This document shows, piece after piece, positions 22,740-33,291 of a DNA stretch of 64,000 nt. The position numbers were made by a program, and so were the translations under genes. Under the pieces are notes generated by a model. The model did not search any database, had not been told where the DNA came from, and saw nothing but the letters and a program-made list of their open reading frames with translations. Origin of the DNA: Batillaria attramentaria. Its lineage: Eukaryota > Mollusca > Gastropoda > Batillariidae. The stretch covers positions 1,207,501 to 1,271,500 of the forward strand of contig JACVVK020000091.1 in NCBI GenBank assembly GCA_018292915.2, written 5' to 3'. Each line of letters starts with the position of its first letter. Position 1 is the first letter of the stretch.

Positions 22740-23580
22740 AAATCTCAAAGTCGCTAAATTTGATCTGCCATGAGGTTTCTTTAAATCTTTATTTCTTTAT
22801 TTCATTTATTTATTTATTTATTTATTTTTTTTTTTTTTTTTTGGGGGGGGGGGGGGGGGTAGGTGTTGTTGTTTTTGTTGTTTGTTTTTTGTTTTTTTAT
22901 TTGTGTTGTTTTTTGTGTGTGTTTGTTTATTTTTTTTCTAATTTCTCAAAAGTGGCTTGGCGACTTTGTCCCCCTTTTGTGAGTTACTTGAAGAGGTCAA
23001 TGAAAGTCTATATATTTGAGAAGTCTATATCTTGTAAAATAAATTGACCTCTTCATGAGAACCCATCACATAATTCTATGATACAAAACTTCCAACGCGC
23101 ACACACAGCGCTCATGCTGTTCAATAAAAATGTATTCGGGCGCATTTTCTGCTTCAATACCACTGACTGTATTGTCAGAAATGAAAAGACACTGTATATA
23201 GCGTCTACAAAATTCAAGCAAAGCAAAACATTGTAAGCTGCCCCTGAGTGTATGTGACGTTGACCCTGTCCCAAGCATGCGTTCTAAGTGGGATTTTCTG
23301 CCCGTCTTGCGTCAGTGCGTAAATCTGCTGACAGTGCTATGGGCCTGTTGACAGATGTACGCAGGAAACTAAATTATGCGCCCAGAACCCCTTCGGGATA
23401 ATCTGCAAGTACCGAGTAAGATTCTAATCGTCCGACGTTGCATCTTTGTGTTTACTTCTTCGTGTGGGGAAAGTTTAATGTTGCGTGTATTCAGTCAGAT
23501 CCGTCCGTGATGAAGACAGTTTGTATGGAAAGCAAAAAAAAAAAAAAAAAAAGTAGAGCAGAGTGATGGGAAAGACGGAG
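22740..23580. other. intergenic, low-complexity tracts
   Basis: (TTTA)n, a T-run and an 18-base G-run lie at 22800-22860. No exon is supported in the remainder. Confidence 0.4.
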
Positions 23581-23584
23581 CGTG

Positions 23585-23690
23585 ACAGGGGGGGTGGGGG
23601 GGGGTGGGGGTGGAAGACCCGGGGATGCAGGGGTGGGGGTGGGGGGTGGGGGGGGGGGTAGTATTGGGAAGGGGGTGGAGGAGGAGGTGA
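23585..23690. repeat. G-rich tract
   Basis: About 100 bp of GGGG/GGTGGG runs form multiple potential G-quadruplex segments. The complementary strand gives proline-rich spurious frames. Confidence 0.85.
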
Positions 23691-23801
23691 CACAACTAGA
23701 GCAGGTTTCTGGAGCCCCTTGCGCAACCTCTCCCTTTCTCAAACCCTGACTCTCTCGTTAGATGTTTAGGACGAAAAATTATATCAATTTGATGGCAGTA
23801 A

Positions 23802-23802
<1 letters not shown>

Positions 23803-23880
<78 letters not shown>
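23803..23880. repeat. (GT)n microsatellite
   Basis: About 38 uninterrupted GT units, one of the longest pure dinucleotide runs in the window. Confidence 0.97.
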
Positions 23881-23882
<2 letters not shown>

Positions 23883-24549
23883 AACATGTTAGTCAGACCT
23901 TGAAAGGTGGGACTGAGAAGTTGAAAGTGGTATAAAATCGAATACATAAATAAACAAAATAAACATACTTGTGTTGATGCCTTACTGTCGGTCTGCTGGT
24001 TTGTATGTTGGTCAGTTTTGTCGGTTTAGAAGACGTTTTCGGGAAAACTGCGCAAACAGGAAAACTGATCTAGAAGAAGATATTGTTATGAAGCACTGGA
24101 AATGGAAAAGGTGTCATCTGCTCAGACTCCCACACAAACAGAATGGAAATGAATCACATGTGAACCTCATATATCACAATTTTCTTGTCTCGGTGTTTTC
24201 TGCAAAACGTGATAAACACTCGGAGAAAGACATTGTCCATCCATTTCCGACGGAACCCCCTATCCCACGCGATCGGCCATAACTCATCATTAGGTTCACA
24301 AAGCAGACAAGATAAGGGGAAAACAGGGTGCTATTACTACATGCACTCTGCTCCGTCTTGCAGTCGGTAGTGAGCTTCTTAAAGTCTCAGTAGGTTTGTC
24401 AGACACACGTACAACAACGCTGTAGAAAACATGTCATCGAATGCGCTTACTCATTGGGTCAGGATCGGTCACAATATAGCATCTGAAACCATTGTGACGA
24501 CTCGCACTGGATCGCATACACAGCAGACGACTTTTTTTTGTTCTTTGTT
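23881..24549. other. intergenic, no gene seen
   Basis: An open frame at 23971-24282 on the plus strand has no recognised motif, and I see no splice signal that would extend it. No gene is called. Confidence 0.35.
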
Positions 24550-24561
24550 CTTTGTTTTTGT

Positions 24562-24736
24562 GGGGAGCCGGGGTGGTCGAATGGTAGAGCGTTGGACTTC
24601 TAATGCTCGGGTCGTGAGTTCGATCCCGGCTGGGGCCAAATATTTGTGCTGGCTTTTTCATCGTTGCCCCGTCTTTGATATCACCCCATGTGGTGGAAAA
24701 GGACGTTAAACCCCCAAACACCCACCCACCCCCACC
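24562..24736 (+). mobile_element. tRNA-SINE, full length, perfect TSD
   Basis: An almost consensus copy flanked by perfect 12-bp repeats CTTTGTTTTTGT at 24550-24561 and 24737-24748. Confidence 0.93.
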
Positions 24737-25076
24737 CTTTGTTTTTGTTGTTGTTGTTGTTGTCGTTGCGGACTGACATACCAACCAGACGGCGCTGACT
24801 GGCGGCTGTGTTACAGATCGTTTTGTATGTTCGAATTTTCTTGGTACGTAATGCTGGTACTGAGCCAACAGAAGCGTACTCGATGAGGCGGCGTCCACAC
24901 TGAGCGCTCGAGTATTGTATCACAGTCGCAGAATTTGAATGTTCGATCGCTCTTAGTGTAAACAACATTGTATCGCATTAAGAGCTGTACTAATCATCAA
25001 GATAGAGTATTTCGAACGTACTGGCGCACTCACGAGCGAAATTGTTCCCAAACACAAGCTGGTTTAGCAAACATGG

Positions 25077-25179
25077 GGGTGGGTGGGTGTTTGGGGGTTT
25101 AACGTCCTTTTCCACTACACACGGGTGATACCAAAGCACAAATATTTGGCCCCAGCCGGGATTCGAACTCGCGACCCGA
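25077..25179 (-). mobile_element. tRNA-SINE fragment
   Basis: A 5'-truncated minus-strand copy with an internal deletion in the body. Flanking 12-bp repeats TAGCAAACATGG/TAGCAAGCATGG (25065-25076 and 25180-25191) differ at one base. Confidence 0.82.
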
Positions 25180-25220
25180 TAGCAAGCATGGAATTAGCCC
25201 GTTTAAGTACTTTTTAATTA

Positions 25221-25275
25221 CAGAATACACAATACTTTATTGATCCCGAAAAGGGAAACTGTATTTATGACCTGC
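25221..25275 (-). mobile_element. LINE 3'-end relic
   Basis: On the minus strand this reads GTTTCCCTTTTCGGGATCAA followed by TAAAGTATTGTGTATTCTGT. That resembles the conserved 3' terminus and short tail repeats of Rex1/CR1-type LINEs known from many aquatic animals. Only the 3' tip is present. Confidence 0.5.
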
Positions 25276-25456
25276 ATACTAGTAAACACACAATAAACAT
25301 TTCCATAAATAAGACTACAAATTAATATACGCATAAGAAAAAATGTCTTGACAAACAGTCTTGACCAGTGGAATTACTTAAAATCAAGAATAAAACACCA
25401 CTATTAACACAATCCTTCAATATTTTACAATATAATTATTAGAACATGACACTCAC

Positions 25457-25751
25457 CTAGATATGTGTTCACCTTAAAGACCCTCTTCCTCGTAAGAAAG
25501 TGTTGAGAAACAAGGTCCAGTGTCAGCTGCTTCTCGAACGACACGCCAACGTACTGTTGCGATCTCTTGCGACACGGGGACCCCCAGCAAGTTGTGCCCG
25601 CAAGCCGGATGCGATTACCAGCGCTATACTTCAGAACGCCATCAGCCAGACACCGGGTTTCACGTGCTTGGCTGGTCAGATCGTTGAGATAAACAAGGGT
25701 CAACAAGCCCCCTACTTTGGAAATCGATGCCAGCACACGCACTTCACTTGA
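25457..25751 (-). other. possible coding exon, unrecognised
   Basis: On the minus strand an open frame of about 98 codons lies between an AG acceptor (CAATAACAG) and a strong GTGAGT donor at 25454-25456. It reads RVLASISKVGGLLTLVYL, a hydrophobic stretch, then RCLADGVLKYSAGNR with two further Cys residues. It might be an internal exon of a secreted protein, but no neighbouring exon was joined to it and no family was recognised. Confidence 0.3.
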
Positions 25752-25759
25752 CTGTTATT

Positions 25760-27190
25760 GACTTCCCTTGACTGCTTCGATACTCTGCTTTGAACGCTTG
25801 ATCACTGGTCGAATGGCGGAGAAAGACTTTTTCTTTCTGTTCTTCAAAACTTCAACGGAGGAAGTGCACAGAGGGGTAAAAGTTATTCAGTACAAAGTCA
25901 CTTGAAAACTGTAGCCGTAGATTCCAGAAGATGGTGCTTAGTAACCACAGAGTGTGTAGTGGTATCCGCACCTCACAGTCAGAATCGTTACAACTGTTTT
26001 GGCTTCATCCCCAGTTTTACCCCACCTTTTCGGCTTCCACCAGTAATGAACTCAGCTACTAACCACTGAGATCTCAGTATCTCAGATCTCAATATGAGTA
26101 AAAAGTCAGACGAAGGAGTTTTCTACACAGAACAGCAGTCATCAACAGAACGCTGTTGCAGGACGCGGGAGAGAGAAGTAGTGAACGCGGCCAGCCAACC
26201 AGTTGCGACGAGGCCAGTCCAGAAGTTCTGACGGGTTCTGCAGTGGGACAACTGTCTCACATGTCGGCGGGCTGTGTTGTCGTCCGAGAGGGCGCCAGTT
26301 AGAGCGACTGTTGCCTGCTCCGTGCCTGTTACATGCAGAAAGCAGAGTGTAGATGGCCATGGGACGACCGGTATCGATTTTGTCGCCAGATACTGCTGTG
26401 TGGAAAGCTGCTACCTGTATCGTTCCTTCCTGGGTCCTCTCACGTTAATTACACGAATATCACTCACGGACATGGGGTCCGATATCAGAAACAGGGATAA
26501 TTTCTGGGGAATTAATTACATGAAAGCATGTGGGAATTGTGGCCCAGGGGATGATGGTGGTGGTGGTGGTGGGATCGGCGGGAGGGGAGGGGGGGGGGGG
26601 GCGTGGACGATTAATGCCCTTTTATTATAGTATTATAGTTTCTAGCATGCAACAAAACGTTCAATTAGTAAAATTAATGCAGACATCAGACATTTTCACA
26701 CCATATTAATTACTACTGTCAAATGGTTAAAGTACTAGCAAAGCCATGGTACTTATAGTCCCATTTACCAAATGATGCTATTTACTTCTTTCGTGCAGTT
26801 GATTTCTATTGTTGTTTTGCTGTTGTTCTTTCTTTCTTTCTTTCTTGTTTTCTCCGCACAACGGAAACTCATTGCCCATGACTGTGTATTCATTCTTGAC
26901 GTTGTACAAAGAACATTGTGACACTGTTACACGTGTAAGAGAAAAGCGCGTGATATCATTTGCATTATTCCATTACTGGATAACAAGGGTTGCTCCCCCG
27001 GGGATAGCGCTTCGTCATTAATTATTATTAAGGCGCCACTCGTTGCTTTGTTTGTTTGTTTTGTTTTTTAATGGCATGATATGCATTTGTTTTCCATTCT
27101 GCGGATCATGTTGACTAAACCTGCTGATCGTGTTGGCTAACGCGTCTCAAACATTTGGAATTAAGTCGGATAGCGTGTCTCCAGCCCCCC
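25760..27190. other. intergenic, no secure gene
   Basis: A frame on the minus strand at about 26128-26330 (ALSDDNTARRHVRQLSHC, then NFWTGLVATGWLAAF, stop near 26128) has protein-like composition after a TAACAG acceptor. It cannot be connected to anything else, so it is only noted. A G-rich patch at 26555-26605 and simple T-rich tracts make up the rest. Confidence 0.3.
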
Positions 27191-27192
27191 GC

Positions 27193-27195
<3 letters not shown>

Positions 27196-27250
<55 letters not shown>
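27196..27250. repeat. (GT)n microsatellite
   Basis: About 26 GT units followed by a G-run. Confidence 0.95.
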
Positions 27251-27252
<2 letters not shown>

Positions 27253-27267
27253 CGTTGGGGTGGGGGG

Positions 27268-27323
27268 GTCCCACCTACCTTTGCGTTATCCGAGGGTCCC
27301 ACCTACCTTTGCGTTATCCGAGG
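27268..27323. repeat. perfect 28-bp tandem duplication
   Basis: The unit beginning GTCCCACCTACCTTTGCGTT is present twice head to tail without a mismatch (27268-27295 and 27296-27323). Confidence 0.92.
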
Positions 27324-27329
27324 TACCAA

Positions 27330-27869
27330 ATCTTTTCGTCGAAAGGGTTAGTGACTCGTACGACTAACCGCTAACTTACATAATCATCGCGAGTGTGATG
27401 TTTCCCGTAATTGGTCGTATCCGATGACGTCAAATGTAATGACGTTATGTAACATCCAGCACCTATACAGAAACATTGGCTGCTGGTACACATAGTTCGG
27501 GCAGAGAGACTGTCGTCTGCTAGCTACCTGTGCCAAGCATCGATCAGCTATTGAAGAGTTCACCCTGCCCTGTGGTCGCAGATCTAGAGCGCCGGTGGGC
27601 TAATTTATGTCTGTGGGCTCTCGGGGAGGCTGAGAGGAGAGTCACTTGCACTTACAACTACTATGGAGCTTGATAGAAACACTGGTATCGCAGTACGAAC
27701 TAGCGTTCATCAGTTCAACCGTCGCCCGTGGGCCGAGTCGATGGAACCGATCACGTAATCCTGTGACGTAAGCACTTTCTGTGTGTTGCCAATAAAGTAT
27801 GGCGGAGTCAAGTTGTTGATCAAAACTCGATCCTGATTCACAGGGATACTGATCACGTGTCATACATGG

Positions 27870-27927
<58 letters not shown>

Positions 27928-28570
27928 GGGGTGGGTAGCTGGGTTCAGAGACTTCAAAATAATGGGGCTTTTTGTTGTTGTTGTTGCTTTTTTTGTTGTT
28001 GTTTTTAGTTAAATTGTTTGCCATAAAAAAATCATTGCCGGGGTTCCACCGTTGCGAAGTACACAAAGCCACCGATTTAAGCCTAATACGTTGAGAACAG
28101 GGACTTACATAGAAGTCCCTGGTTGAGAATACCTCCTTTTAATTCACTCTTTCTGTGTATATAAGGACACTCAAAGCACGAGAATTAAATACGGTCAGCC
28201 ACTCTACATTCAGCTTATGTTCCAATCCTGCCGACGTCTTGCTAAATCGATTTTTTTAGGACAGGGCACGTACATTCAAATACAGGTTTAAAGTACGCGT
28301 TGTTGTTGTTGTTGGATTTTTAAATTGTTTTTGCAGAAAAATCACAATAAACAGTGCCGTGATTTTTCTCTTATTCTCACCGCCCAACCTCCTCATCCCG
28401 TTTGTCCGTGTTATCTAAGCTGCACCAAGTGACCGCATCTGACAGCCATAAAACCGTCACGACAGGCCTGTGTTTTCCCGTCCCTACATCATACCGCCGT
28501 GGGGCCCCACAGCGACAGAGGAAAACAAAGTAACCACAGAATGATCGGACTGTATACAGACACAGTGCCA
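27330..28570. other. intergenic, simple repeats only
   Basis: (GT)n at 27874-27926 and (GTT)n at 27972-28010 and 28300-28318 are present. A short palindrome at 28094-28121 pairs AGGGACTT with AAGTCCCT. No supported exon. Confidence 0.45.
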
Positions 28571-28575
28571 GTCAC

Positions 28576-28860
28576 CAAATCGAGTCAAACTATGGTGGCA
28601 GTAAACTAGATTGACAAGGGGCACATAAATAATTTTCCATTTTAGAATACCAAAGGTTAAATCTGCGCATAGGGGGCAACAGACACCCTTTTTTATTATC
28701 TTTGTTGTTGTAGTTGTTGAAATCGAGTCAAACTATGGTGGCAGAAACTAGATTGACAAGGGGCACATAAACAACTTTCCATTTTAGAATAACAAAGGTT
28801 CAGTCCGCGCACAGGGGGCAACAGACACACCTTTTTGTCTTTGTTGTTGTAGTTGTTGTT
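28576..28860. repeat. about 142-bp tandem duplication
   Basis: Two adjacent copies (28576-28718 and 28719-28860) share AAATCGAGTCAAACTATGGT, ACTAGATTGACAAGGGGCAC, TTTCCATTTTAGAATA and CTTTGTTGTTGTAGTTGTTG. They differ by scattered substitutions and small indels. Confidence 0.92.
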
Positions 28861-28869
28861 GGCTAAGTA

Positions 28870-30160
28870 GCCTTCAACATCGAACAAAGAAACAAATATT
28901 GCGCTCTTCGATCAGTTCGTGGAAACTAAACAGCGGCAGTCGATTAATATCCATGTTTGTGAAAATCGGATCAACGAAACTAATATTGAAATGACGGCAC
29001 TCAGTTTGGTGATTTCAAATGTCTGCTACACATTTAACATCTGAAAAACCCGGCTTCTGTCCGAAAAGAAGGAAACATTTTTGGGGTGAGATTGCAAAGC
29101 CGTGTTGAACTGTGGGTCTTTAAAGTGCAACAGGAAACCCCTTACAGGCCAGTGAAGGAAGCATGGCGTGGGTTTTTCCCTATGTCAATAGGATTACAGC
29201 AACAGCTTTTTGGAAACCGGCACGCGGGAGTGCTAGTACCTTAAGTGCAATTGACAAGATCCTCCATACAGGCAGAGAGAGAGAGAGAGAGCGAGCTTTA
29301 TCCAGCTTCTACTCTTTGACCAGACACAGGCACACAAATGACTGCGACGTTCGCCCCCACAGTCACAGTGAAAATATATAGAAGTAGAATGTATACAAAC
29401 ATAATATTTGTACGCGTACATATGCGGTAGGGACTGGCCTCAGGCCTTATTTATAGGTCAAGCAGACTGGTACTGTACTAACTGCGAGTTGTTCTCTTCG
29501 ACCCAGATGTCCCAGCAACTCGACACTCCTCCGCCACAGCGAAAGGTGTTACCTGGCTGGTTCGTTTGTCACGTTTCTCTCTATAGGATGCAAGAAAGAC
29601 GCTATACGGGTGCCTGTGCGTTTGACCAATGGCCGTTTCAGCGTTCTGACGCAATCGGCATGAGGGAATGCAGTGGTGTTCGATTTCAAAGGGAACTGTG
29701 GTGAGAGATCGATGCTCATGGGTTCGGGGTCTCACCTGATCAATGCATGAGAACGCTGCGCCAGCTTACAACGTCACTCTCCTTTGGTGTAAGGGCCTAA
29801 GCGCGATGGACAAAATAACCACTTGGGCGCTTTTCGATGGTTCATGTACAACTGTGAAGCCCCACTGCTCTACGGAAATTTGACTTCACAGGGCATGCAG
29901 TGTGGGTGTGATCCTGGGGTGTAATCGAAAGTAGCTTGGGGATTTCCCACACTGTGACACAAGTTCTGAGCATTTGGTCGACTGTCTGTCTCTCGGCGGT
30001 AAAAAAAAAAAAAAAATTTAAAAAATCGAGAAACATAACTTTTCTCTTACAAAATAGAAAACGTAAAAGAATTTTCACACTTGATACAGGTTCTAACATT
30101 CGGTTGATTCCACTGGCAGCTGCTCCGTACACACCCACAGTTACCTGTTTCATGCAAAGC
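28870..30160. other. intergenic, no gene seen
   Basis: Mixed sequence with a short GA run at 29275-29292. Open frames on both strands are short and unrecognisable. Confidence 0.4.
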
Positions 30161-30169
30161 CGGGTCTTT

Positions 30170-30850
30170 GTTGATTTAATAATAATAATGATAATAATAA
30201 TAGGTCTTATAAACAGCCTACTCAAAGAACACTCAGTGCGCTACACACACACATTCTCACGCATACATGAAACATGAAACACTAAGTGTGTGTGTGTGTG
30301 TGTGTGGGGGGGGAGTAGATCAGTTATACTACAGATCATATGCTATCTTGAATAGGTGAGTCTTTAGTTTTGACTTAAACCAAAGATCATGATCTTGGAA
30401 ACATCTGATTCCAAGGTCTTTGCTTAAACTGTGGGAGGGCCTGGGTGTTCCTAACGGAGGGAGGCAGAGAATTCCATTCCTGGGGGCGGGGGCACAGAAA
30501 CTGAAAGAGCGCTCACCGAAAGTTTTGAGATTGAACTTGGGAACTTATAGGAGCTTTTCCGATGAGGAGCGGAGAGTACGAGATGGTTCGTAAGTGGTAA
30601 GCTTGTCGGAAAGATACTGAGGAAGGGACTGCTCAAAATGACGGAAAGACAGTGTTGCAATTTTGTACTTGACGCGGTATACAACGGGCAGCCAGTGCAA
30701 TTCCCTTAACAGGGGTGTGACATGGTCGCGCTTGCGCTTCCGAAGAATAAGCCGCGCTGCACTGTTCTGACTTGGGCCAGAGCTGTGAGACTGACTATCG
30801 CAAAGTGTTGTTATTGCTGTCAGTGTTATGTGGGAATTATTATCTGCCAT
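30170..30850 (-). pseudogene. LINE reverse-transcriptase C-terminal remnant
   Basis: The minus strand encodes SQNSAARLILRKRKRDHVTP, LHWLPVVYRVKYKIATLSF and LPQYLSDKLTTYEPSRTLRS. These are the hallmark C-terminal blocks downstream of the reverse transcriptase in CR1/Jockey-type LINEs (30545-30770). A frame change follows near 30545, after which APRPWNGILCLPP can be read. The element ends at the left in an (AAT)n run at 30178-30202. Nothing of the catalytic domain remains. Confidence 0.8.
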
Positions 30851-31199
30851 GGTGAGCTCTTACATAACAACGAAATGTTAGTTTCTGACAACGGGCATAA
30901 AAACCTCCGATGACCGAGTAGGGCTGCGATAGGCCAATGAGAATCTTGGCCGATGCAATCGTCAGATCAGATCTGACAAAATGGTTCTACATTGCAATAC
31001 CAAAGAGCAAAAGGACACCCCAGTGATGATCCAAAGGTAAAAGCACGGATGACAGAACAGACTGAGGCACTGAAAAACAACCCAGACCAGGCATCGGAAA
31101 CCCAAGCAGAAAACCTCTGACGTTGCCCACAGCAAAGCAAAACAGCCCATATCCGCCCCAAAGTCGCTCGCCCAGCCAAGCAGCCAAAGACACATGCCA

Positions 31200-31340
31200 G
31201 GAACAGCTTGTCCTTATGGGCTAAAAGCCATAGGACGTAAAGCAAGCGAATGCTGGTAGGGCTGCCCGTGTAGCGGTGTTTCTTCAAAAGGTCACCACAC
31301 AACCCGCATCTCGCCTTGTCCTGGGGGATGACCAGTTCAA
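31200..31340 (-). pseudogene. possible BED-type zinc-finger fragment
   Basis: The minus strand reads ARCGLCGDLLKKHRYTGSPT followed by SIRLLYVL. This resembles the C-x2-C...T-S-x-L half of a BED finger of hAT-type transposases; the expected paired histidines are degraded. Open frames on both strands here are short, so this is probably transposon debris. Confidence 0.3.
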
Positions 31341-31419
31341 GGGAATGTTCACACAGCCACCACAGGAAGCCCACCACCACATCCACAACTACCAGCAACA
31401 ACTTTACACACAGAGGAAA

Positions 31420-32630
31420 CTGGAATAGATCAAATTTGAAAGGCGTTTCAAGCAGTAGAACATGTCAGTATGTGTATTGTATTGTCTTGTCTTGTGGTGA
31501 TCTTTTTGTCCGGACTGAGTTCCTACTCAGTTGGACGATGGATCACTGACTCTCTGTTCCCGTGACAATGCAAGGAACATAGATAATTATAGAGGGGCGA
31601 ATTTGTTGTGATGCGTTTGGACTGCATACAGTGGATCGGTTTGTGTAACTGGCCCATCACAACTAAATGGTCGACATGGCAGTCTGAGAAGACTGAATCT
31701 GGTTCGGCTGGACTGTTCAATTAGAGTAGCTTTCCCTCCCCACAACCTGCCCAGTGGGGCCGTCAGACCCCAACTTACCTACCTACATAACAGTTCAAAT
31801 GGTGAAATACAAGTGCCGGCCCTCTATCTTCCGTTGCGACACTGTGACATCGCAACATGCACAGAGGTCTTCGTTGTTGGCTGACAGGACAATTGATGAA
31901 CATAATCATTAAGTTGGTCACGGTCAAATATCAATGACGTCAGTCAGTCGCGACCATGACCAACATGGGACCACTGATGAACAAAGCCTGGTAGAGGGCT
32001 GCATTTCCGGTAATTGTCAGTCAGTGATACTGGGAACTGTATGCCTAACTAGGCTGGCCAGTTCCAGCACGATGATTTGATCTCCCTCGTAACACCTCAT
32101 GGGAGTTGATCCTGGAAGTAACCTCACCACAGTGTGACGACTCCAGAGAATGCTGACTGATCGTTATGTGTAACTGTATCATAATTATTATCCACCAACA
32201 GTGATAAAGTTCCCATCGAAAGTGTACGAGTGAACGTTTGGGGAGTGTCTTCAACTTTCACATTATGCAGAAATGATAAGCAGCCCGCTGTGCATAGTTT
32301 TCCTGAGAAAATTGCACTGCTGTTGAGAGCAGAGAAACCGTGGTGAAAGTCCAAGGTCACGCAGTAGAGTTGTCTTTAAATGAAAATAGTGAATGCAACG
32401 CAAGGAGCCGGTTTGTCCGTCAACAGGTCAGCCACTTCTTTACAGTGCAAGACTCGACAAGAAAATGTGTCACAGTACCTATCCTACATGTCAAACATGA
32501 GGAAGTCCAGTAAAACAAAAAAAAACAACAAAAACAACAACACACAAAACATAACACAACCACCAATGAATAAATAACAAATGGAACACCCACCAAAAGT
32601 ACAAGACTGTTATTGTTTTAAAACACAGTT
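31420..32630. other. intergenic, no gene seen
   Basis: Nothing recognised apart from an AAAACAACAA-type simple tract at 32515-32550. The TIM17 transcript is expected to end at the right edge of this stretch. Confidence 0.4.
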
Positions 32631-32632
32631 GT

Positions 32633-32638
32633 TTTATT
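32633..32638 (-). terminator. candidate poly(A) signal for TIM17
   Basis: AATAAA on the minus strand about 650 bp downstream of the TIM17 stop codon. It is the first canonical signal I found on that side; no cleavage site can be proven. Confidence 0.5.
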
Positions 32639-33291
32639 GGTCTGCAGACGGGCAAGCAGTACATTCTAATGAAAGACCCACACAAGTATACTTTACCTGC
32701 TTGTCAAAAAAACATTTCCTTTGAAAGGCAGAACTCGCAAGCATACATATAGTTATACATTGTAAATGCGATTCCACAAACAAGGCATACACACAAACCT
32801 CACAGTTTTACTCACACACACACTCACTATCCACAGCTACACAGGTTCTGCCTCTCCTTGTCTCGTGCTTTAAAAAATAAATAAAAGAAAAAAAATCAAC
32901 TACAAAACTAAATATCTCAGGCCATACTTAGTGGGGCAACCAAGTAATCTGAAGAAACCCACATAAATATCTGAACCAGACCGACAAAACTTTAAGAGGA
33001 GTCCAGACTTTGAAATTAAATTACAATATAGTGCCAGTCACAATCATCTAAATAGTAAAATCTGGCCATCTTCGAGGCTGCTCACTTTGCAAGTCACAGA
33101 ACGGAGTGTGTGCCAACAACGTTCAAACAGAACACACATCTCCAATTGAAACAGATCACTCATCAGCTGTTCCCGTCTCTTACTGCGCTCACATGCTGTC
33201 TTTACACCGGCTGAGAGCAAGAGACAGTCCAGATGGATATGCACAGTCCAAAGTTCCTGCTAAGAAATTTTCGTGTCTAATCCTGCTGGCG

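Noticed and set aside
23475..23742. Proline-rich protein on the minus strand
   Set aside because: It is the complement of a G-rich simple repeat.
30967..31401. 144-codon hydrophobic minus-strand frame as a membrane protein
   Set aside because: The only protein-like part resembles a decayed BED finger; the remainder has no consistent topology, start context or splice signals.
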